This document shows, piece after piece, positions 6,711 to 12,065 of a stretch of 12,065 nt of DNA. The number at the start of each line of letters is the position of its first letter. Position 1 is the stretch's first letter. The position numbers and the translations under genes are program-made. A model generated the notes under the pieces. That model was not told where the DNA came from, did no database searches, and saw nothing but the letters and a program-made list of their open reading frames with translations. Source of the stretch: an uncultured beta proteobacterium (lineage in GTDB: Bacteria > Pseudomonadota > Gammaproteobacteria > Burkholderiales > Burkholderiaceae_B); NCBI GenBank assembly GCA_903929925.1, contig CAIYWO010000144.1, forward strand, positions 1 through 12,065, read 5' to 3'.

Positions 6711-9422
6711 ATGACAGATCTGCTTTCACAGAAACTTACTCAAGGCTGGACGACGATTCATACCGAATCGGGGTCAGCGATCGACTGGATTCAACGTGTT
6801 CGTTCCAACGCACGAAGCGTTGACAACGAAGCTGACAGCCTGGTGATGAAACTCAGGCGCATTCGCAACCAAGCCAAAAGCCTCGCGGTAGCTTCCAGTC
6901 TGCCGTCAACAGTTGGTTTTTTTGGACTGTCTCAAGCGGGCAAGTCCTACCTCATTTCTGCGCTCGCTGCGGGTGGCGATGGCAAATTAGAAACCGAGGT
7001 CGATGGAAAGCGTCTGGATTTCCTAAGCCATATCAACCCACCGGGTGGAGGAAAGGAAGCAACTGGGCTAGTGACCCGCTTTAGCTATCGCGCCAAGCAG
7101 GGACCGCAGGGCTTTCCGCTAGAACTGAAATTATTTGAAGAAATTGAGCTCGCGAAGATTTTGGTGAACTCTTTTTTTAATGATTTCAATTTCGAGAAGA
7201 TCGGTGACCCGATAGATCTGGCTGCTGCCCGGGCAAAGTTGCTCGAACTGGAGTCCCGCCGGCAGTCTTTGCCCGTTCCAGGCGTTACTGAAGACGACAT
7301 GGTCTCACTGTGGGATTATCTAAAAGACAGATTTGCTGCTTCGATACGAGTGCTCGAGGGGGAGTTTTTGCCGCGCGCTGTCGGACTCGCGCCTTACTTG
7401 AGTATTGATGACCGCAGCCAGTTATTTGCTTGCCTGTGGAAGCAGGCTCCCGCACTAACCGATACTTTTCTTTCGCTCTCCCGCGCACTTGCGGCGCTCG
7501 GACATCCAAAGAGGGTGTATGCGCCAATTGATGCTCTGGTACGTCCCACAGGAGCGAACGGTGTGTTGTCCCAGGCCGATAGCATCATGAACGTCGATAT
7601 GCTTGAAAGGCTTGGTCGCGCGCAGGACCTCCAAATTGAGGTGGTGCCGGCCTTAGATGGCAAAACTGGCACAAAGTATGCCTTACCGATCGCTCAGCTT
7701 GCCGCACTGACAGCGGAGTTGATATTCCCACTCGTTAACAAGCCACACCAAAAGGTGTTCGAGGAAGTCGATCTTCTAGACTTTCCCGGATATCGCGGAC
7801 GCTTGGGCTTAGATTCACTCACTGACATTAGCGCTGCACAAAGCAAAGATCATCCTGGCAATCCCGTTGCGCAATTGTTACTTCGCGGCAAAGTCGCCTA
7901 CTTGTTCGAGCGTTATACAGACTCGCAAGAAATGAATGTGCTGGTGGTCTGCACTGCGTCACACAAGCAATCTGACGTCACTGATGTCGGACCTGTTCTG
8001 ACTGAGTGGATTCGAAAGACCCAAGGCGCGACCGCAACAGAGCGGAACAGAAGGGCGCCGGGACTGCTGTGGGCAGTCACGATGTTCGACATCAAGATCG
8101 CCGACTCTCTCGGCAAAGATGAGGACATGCTGCACACGGTATGGAACAACCTGATTAAGATGACCATGCTGGAGCGCTTCGGCAGTTTCGAATGGATGCA
8201 GGACTGGGCCAACGGAAAGTCCTTTGACAATGCGTTTCTGGTTCGCAAGCCTCGCATGCCTGTCGCATTCTTGGATCTTGAAAACGGTCAGGAAGTTGCT
8301 GTCACCGCGAGTCAGTCCTCGCAGGTTGGTTTACTAGAGCGTACCTTTCTAAAAGCAGAACTGATACAAAGTCACGTCGCGAATCCAACGCAAGCCTGGT
8401 CTGCGATGATGCAACTCAACGATGGCGGAATCGATCGACTCAGCGATTATCTTGCAAAGGTAAGCACGCGTCAGGCGAAACTAGATCGTATCAATGAGCA
8501 GATGGAAGAGGTGCTGCATGACCTCGTCGAGAATCGCCTATCGCGTTGGTTCGCTCAGGATGGTATGGGTGAGGTCCTGGCAAAGAAGAAGATCGCGCAG
8601 TCAGTCGTCTCGGCCTTAACCCCGCGCATTCGGCTGCTTGCTGAAATTCAAGAAAAGCTTCAGCTACCTGAGCCTCTACTGCAAGGGCTCTACATGGGTG
8701 CAGACGTATCAACTGATCAATCACCTGTTGGTGCCGTCGATTCCGGCCCGGCCGCTCTGAACCTCGGTGACGACCCCTTCGGCTTGGCCGATGATCTTGA
8801 CTTGTTTGGGGAAAAACCAAAATCTGCCGCAGCGACTGAGAAGTCAAAGCCGATTGGAAGCGATGCGCGCTTTGCTCAGGCCGTTCTGCGTGAATGGATC
8901 AATCATTTGCGCGGCATTTCGAGCGAAGCGAGTTTACTCACTTACCTAGGGCTTCCAAAAGATGTTGCTGAAATGATGTGTGATGAGCTGATCACAGGCG
9001 CAACACGACTTGATCTGCAGGACGCCTTGTTTCACGTGCTGTCCCGTACAGAGCAGGTCGGTACAAAACGAGAGAAACTAGTTGACCGGCAAGTGCTCGC
9101 AGCAAAAACAGTTTTTTCAGATTACATCGCATGGCTCGGCTATGTCAGCCTGCCTCTGTCAGAGCGCCCAGAGAGCCGAGTCAATAAGGGCCATCGTTTG
9201 TTTGAGCAGCCACAAAGGATCGGAAGGGGCGCCTTGCCACAGATCACCAACGATCCGGTTGAGCACACACGCGCTTATATGGGCGATTGGCTGGTTGGAT
9301 TAGCTCAGTTGATCGTAGAGAACGCGGGGCACGACGCGGGACGTGAGATTCGTCCGGATCAGAATGCTGAGTTGGGCGCACTGATCGCGACATTCAATTC
9401 GGCACGGGTGTCTACAACATGA
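6711..9422 (+). CDS. srfC: SrfC, dynamin-like P-loop GTPase family protein
   Basis: Putative virulence factor SrfC family (Pfam Virul_Fac), 903 residues from the ATG at 6711. A Walker A motif in GFFGLSQAGKSYL has its GLSQAGKS core at residues 72-79. A G3-like motif LLDFPGYRGR has Asp 357 and Gly 360. A candidate G4 region reads VTMFD at 456-460, where a usual GTPase would have N/TKxD, so the base-specificity lysine appears to be missing. The wide gap between P-loop and G3 means a large insertion in the G domain. An acidic stretch with DDPFG (687-691) and DDLDLFG (694-700) separates the middle region from a C-terminal helical part. No signal peptide or clear membrane helix is seen, so it is probably cytosolic or peripheral. 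I infer nucleotide-dependent conformational or membrane work with SrfB. Its stop overlaps the next start by four bases (ATGA), a sign of coupled translation. Family call is secure; mechanism is not known. Confidence 0.9.
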   Translation: MTDLLSQKLTQGWTTIHTESGSAIDWIQRVRSNARSVDNEADSLVMKLRRIRNQAKSLAVASSLPSTVGFFGLSQAGKSYLISALAAGGDGKLETEVDGKRLDFLSHINPPGGGKEATGLVTRFSYRAKQGPQGFPLELKLFEEIELAKILVNSFFNDFNFEKIGDPIDLAAARAKLLELESRRQSLPVPGVTEDDMVSLWDYLKDRFAASIRVLEGEFLPRAVGLAPYLSIDDRSQLFACLWKQAPALTDTFLSLSRALAALGHPKRVYAPIDALVRPTGANGVLSQADSIMNVDMLERLGRAQDLQIEVVPALDGKTGTKYALPIAQLAALTAELIFPLVNKPHQKVFEEVDLLDFPGYRGRLGLDSLTDISAAQSKDHPGNPVAQLLLRGKVAYLFERYTDSQEMNVLVVCTASHKQSDVTDVGPVLTEWIRKTQGATATERNRRAPGLLWAVTMFDIKIADSLGKDEDMLHTVWNNLIKMTMLERFGSFEWMQDWANGKSFDNAFLVRKPRMPVAFLDLENGQEVAVTASQSSQVGLLERTFLKAELIQSHVANPTQAWSAMMQLNDGGIDRLSDYLAKVSTRQAKLDRINEQMEEVLHDLVENRLSRWFAQDGMGEVLAKKKIAQSVVSALTPRIRLLAEIQEKLQLPEPLLQGLYMGADVSTDQSPVGAVDSGPAALNLGDDPFGLADDLDLFGEKPKSAAATEKSKPIGSDARFAQAVLREWINHLRGISSEASLLTYLGLPKDVAEMMCDELITGATRLDLQDALFHVLSRTEQVGTKREKLVDRQVLAAKTVFSDYIAWLGYVSLPLSERPESRVNKGHRLFEQPQRIGRGALPQITNDPVEHTRAYMGDWLVGLAQLIVENAGHDAGREIRPDQNAELGALIATFNSARVSTT

Positions 9423-10420
9423 AGAGCATTCGACCCGAGATTATGAGTGCGCCCGGTAGCCTGCCAGGGCATGGTTTGCTCGTTCTACCGAGTGTTGCAC
9501 ATGACGCACTGGATCCCTTAGGTCAAACTGAGATTCTCGTGCAGCGCAATCAAGATAGTCGCTTTCTAGCGCTTGATGGCAAGTGGTCTGCTTCTCAAAC
9601 CTGGCATCAGGTTGACCGCGCATTGAGCTCTGGCGAAGATGTAGAGTTGGTGCTCGGGCCCGGCATTGTTGATCCCTTGGTTGAAAACACGCAGATGACG
9701 TATTTGCTCCAATTGCGGTGTGGAGAGTCGCTGATGCAAGGCGTATTACGTATTCGCGAAGGAGTTCTCTCTTCGCACGCTGCGGGCAGCATGACCGATC
9801 CGATTACGCGCGTATCCGGCAGGGTCGCTCCAGCGCCCGAACCACTTCGCTTTGAGCCCGAGCCGGTCGTCCCGCCTGAGGTTGACGCCACGCCTGAAGT
9901 ATCTCCGCAGAAGAAGTCTAGTCACTTAATCTGGATTCTATTGATCGCGCTGATTCTTGCTCTCGTTGCTGGATATTTCGTCTGGAACGCCCTCAAAGGA
10001 ACGCCGGTCACACCTTCGACCGCAACGCAGCAGCCTCCAGTCGCTGCAGCCGCACCGGCCGTCACTCCGCCAGCAGCGCCATGCAGCACCGCTGCACTAT
10101 CTGCTGCCAAAGACGATCTGACCTTTTTGCAAGAGTGTCTCAAAACGAACCCAGAGGCGGCACAGATACTTGAGGTGATCGGTGCGGCTAAAGTTGCCAA
10201 ACGGTGTGACTTGATGCAACGACTCTATGCATTTAAGAGCCAGTCTGGCGATACCGCAGTAGCACTCGCCTACGCACGCGAATTTGATCCTGAGTTCCAT
10301 CAGGTCGGGTGTATTGCGAGCCCTGATAAGGCGACTGCTATTTACTGGTATGAACTCGTGCTATCCAAGCAACCTGATAACGCTGACGCTAAGGCCCGCG
10401 TTCAAGTGTTAAAAAATTAA
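9419..10420 (+). CDS. Bitopic membrane protein with periplasmic Sel1/TPR-like C-terminus
   Basis: I do not recognise a named family for the whole protein of 333 residues. It starts on the ATGA that overlaps the srfC stop. Residues 1-130 look like a mixed alpha/beta cytosolic domain. Residues 133-167 are rich in Pro and Glu and end in KK. A single membrane helix spans about 170-191, followed by a Pro/Ala/Thr-rich spacer to about 220. The last 110 residues are helical with four cysteines (222, 240, 263, 298). Part of this, from GDTAVALAYAREFDP through AIYWYELVLSKQP, reads like Sel1/TPR repeats, which are protein-binding modules. The missing signal peptide and the basic residues before the helix suggest N-in, C-out. 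The layout mirrors SrfA closely. I infer that it is the second membrane anchor of the complex, with a periplasmic peptide- or protein-binding end that may contact the exported vWA protein encoded next. It could also be a scaffold for peptidoglycan-associated partners. Confidence 0.6.
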   Translation: MKSIRPEIMSAPGSLPGHGLLVLPSVAHDALDPLGQTEILVQRNQDSRFLALDGKWSASQTWHQVDRALSSGEDVELVLGPGIVDPLVENTQMTYLLQLRCGESLMQGVLRIREGVLSSHAAGSMTDPITRVSGRVAPAPEPLRFEPEPVVPPEVDATPEVSPQKKSSHLIWILLIALILALVAGYFVWNALKGTPVTPSTATQQPPVAAAAPAVTPPAAPCSTAALSAAKDDLTFLQECLKTNPEAAQILEVIGAAKVAKRCDLMQRLYAFKSQSGDTAVALAYAREFDPEFHQVGCIASPDKATAIYWYELVLSKQPDNADAKARVQVLKN

Positions 10421-10427
10421 GAACACT

Positions 10428-12065
10428 ATGACTCTCAATCGCTCGCTCGCTGCGCTTTTCTCATCCTTGTTGATGACGTCTGCTTTTGCGCAGACCGATA
10501 ATCGTCCGCTATTACAGGACGGAAAAAAGACGCTATACCAGCGCGTGCTCACGACCCCGTCCTGCAAGTTATACGCTAAACCGGGTGACGCAAGTGGTGC
10601 TGCTCAGGAGGCATTTAGTCGCTACTACGTGTACACGCGGCAGAATATAGGTGGTGCGGACTGGGTGCAGGTGGGTCTGGATACCGTTGGTAAAAAGATT
10701 GGCTGGCTTGATGCGAAGTGCACTGTACCTTGGAAGATGCAGCTGTCACTGGCCTTTACAAACCCAGCCGGTCGCGACCTATCCCTATTTTTCAAAGATC
10801 GTAAAACCATCGAAAGTGTCTTAGACGCATCAAACCCTGCGAGCGTCTATACGCCTATCTTGGACAACATGAAAAACACCGGGCGCGACTTGAAAGTGGT
10901 CGCGCGTGAACCCGAGTTGTTTGTCGACTTTAAGAAGAACTTCTATTTGCTGCCGATTTTGCAGGCAGAAGAAGTGATGAGCGATGCTGGCTTTAACGTG
11001 CGCTTGTTAGAGGTCGCATCTGTTAGTCGGCAAGATGCCGGAGCGAATCCTGCAGCGAGCCCTCAAGCTGTGCAAAGTTCGATCAAAGCTTTTAGTGCTG
11101 GGGTCATGTTCGTGATTGACTCGACGCTATCCATGGATCCCTATATCGAACGCACGCGACAGGCCGTACAAACGATTTACGCACGGATGGAGAAGGAGAA
11201 GCTTGGCGACAAAGTTAAGTTTGGCCTGATCGCGTTTCGTTCTAACTTAAAGGCTGTGCCGCAGCTCGAATACACCACGCGTTTGTACGTCGACCCGTCA
11301 AAAGTCAAGGACGGTGCCGATTTCCTGGCAAGGATTAAAGATCTTAAGGCAACCAAAGTATCAACGCCCAAGTTTGACGAAGACCCCTACGCAGGGGTTA
11401 AGGAAGCACTCGATAAAGTGAGTTGGAACGAGTTTGGGGCGCGCTACATCGTTTTGATTACGGACGCAGGGGCCATTGACGGTGGCGATCCGCTTTCATC
11501 AACAGGGCTCGATGCACAGGCACTGCGCAGCCTTGCGAAAGAGAAGGGCGTTGCGCTCTATGTTTTGCATTTGAAGACTGCTGAAGGTAAAAATAATCAT
11601 CAGTCAGCACAAACACAGTACGAGACACTCGCCTTCAGCGCAATCACAAACCGTGCGCTGTACTATCCGGTTGACGCCGGTCGTGTGAATGTCTTTGGAG
11701 AAACGATCGAGGCCTTGGGCCAATCGCTTGTTTCGCAAATCAAACAAGCATCCATGGGAGAGGTTGTACCTGGTAGCGCACTCACCGCAAGCAACGCATC
11801 GCCTGCGCCCGCGGCTCCACCGGCAGCCGCCAATCCCTCTGCCGCAATCGCGCAAGACGCAGTACTAATTGGTCGTGCGATGCAGCTCGCCTATTTAGGT
11901 GGTGCGACCAACGCCAAAGCCCCTCCATTTTTTCAGGCATGGATTAGTGATCGCGATCTACTTAAGCAGAACGTCCCGACGACGGAAGTCCGCGTACTCC
12001 TGACCAAAGCACAGCTAAGCGATCTAAGCAGTATTGTTCGGAAAATTGTTGATGCTGCTAATGCC
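10428..12065 (+). CDS. Exported vWA protein resembling the periplasmic half of PpkA (C-terminus cut by window edge)
   Basis: The frame is open from ATG 10428 to the right edge, giving 546 residues without a stop. A Sec signal peptide is clear: MTLNR, a hydrophobic core, then AFA with likely cleavage after Ala 21. Residues 33-105 look like an SH3-type domain (LYQRVLTTP start, GWLDAK end) with cysteines 46 and 98. A vWA domain covers roughly 223-430, with MIDAS residues D231, T233 and S235 in VIDSTLSM, and D346 in LITDAGAIDGG. A Pro/Ala-rich spacer around 455-478 precedes a domain beginning GRAMQLAYLGG. This order matches, from memory, the region after the membrane helix in the type VI secretion kinase PpkA, but no kinase or transmembrane anchor is present. 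It starts 7 bases after the previous stop with only a weak AAGA site, so coupling is likely. Probable role: divalent-metal-dependent protein binding in the periplasm. The PpkA likeness is strong; a functional link to type VI secretion is inference. Confidence 0.75.
   Translation, partial: MTLNRSLAALFSSLLMTSAFAQTDNRPLLQDGKKTLYQRVLTTPSCKLYAKPGDASGAAQEAFSRYYVYTRQNIGGADWVQVGLDTVGKKIGWLDAKCTVPWKMQLSLAFTNPAGRDLSLFFKDRKTIESVLDASNPASVYTPILDNMKNTGRDLKVVAREPELFVDFKKNFYLLPILQAEEVMSDAGFNVRLLEVASVSRQDAGANPAASPQAVQSSIKAFSAGVMFVIDSTLSMDPYIERTRQAVQTIYARMEKEKLGDKVKFGLIAFRSNLKAVPQLEYTTRLYVDPSKVKDGADFLARIKDLKATKVSTPKFDEDPYAGVKEALDKVSWNEFGARYIVLITDAGAIDGGDPLSSTGLDAQALRSLAKEKGVALYVLHLKTAEGKNNHQSAQTQYETLAFSAITNRALYYPVDAGRVNVFGETIEALGQSLVSQIKQASMGEVVPGSALTASNASPAPAAPPAAANPSAAIAQDAVLIGRAMQLAYLGGATNAKAPPFFQAWISDRDLLKQNVPTTEVRVLLTKAQLSDLSSIVRKIVDAANA

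Noticed and set aside
8766..8813. DPF/DLF motifs in SrfC as mimics of eukaryotic endocytic adaptor motifs
   Set aside because: The motifs are short and common in acidic linkers, and nothing in this window shows that SrfC is delivered to a host cell.
2279..12065. The srf unit as an acquired island
   Set aside because: I see no integrase, transposase, tRNA or flanking repeats in the window, and base composition looks similar to puuE and kup.

Overview
The window looks like chromosome of a betaproteobacterium, most likely in the Burkholderiales. This rests on the style of the Kup and PuuE proteins, on the PpkA-like vWA protein, and on an ordinary, fairly even base composition. It is a judgement from familiar sequence patterns, not from a search. 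I see no RNA genes, insertion sequences, integrases, CRISPR arrays or phage genes.

Left part (1-2037, minus strand): two housekeeping or catabolic genes read leftwards. puuE encodes the polysaccharide-deacetylase-like allantoinase of urate/allantoin breakdown. kup encodes a potassium transporter and is cut by the left edge. The 46-base gap between them has no visible terminator, so they may be co-transcribed.

Middle (2038-2278): a divergent intergenic region of 241 bases. It holds one plausible forward promoter, a small dyad and a good ribosome binding site for the rightward operon.

Right part (2279-12065, plus strand): five tightly packed genes that look like a single transcription unit. 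The first three are srfA, srfB and srfC, named after the Salmonella SsrB-regulated genes. The fourth encodes an inner-membrane protein with a periplasmic Sel1/TPR-like end. The fifth encodes an exported von Willebrand factor A (vWA) protein and is cut by the right edge. Gaps are 14, 5, -4 and 7 bases, so translation is probably coupled.

Reading the proteins together suggests a trans-envelope machine. Two cytosolic NTPases, one actin/Hsp70-like (SrfB) and one dynamin-like (SrfC), would work with two bitopic inner-membrane proteins (SrfA and the fourth gene product). The two bitopic proteins share one plan: cytosolic domain, single membrane helix, Pro/Ala-rich spacer, four-cysteine periplasmic domain. 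The exported vWA protein would provide a metal-dependent adhesion module in the periplasm. That protein closely resembles the periplasmic half of the type VI secretion kinase PpkA, but it starts with its own signal peptide and has no kinase. The families are known; what the five-gene unit does is not established, and its link to type VI secretion, envelope maintenance or toxicity is my inference.
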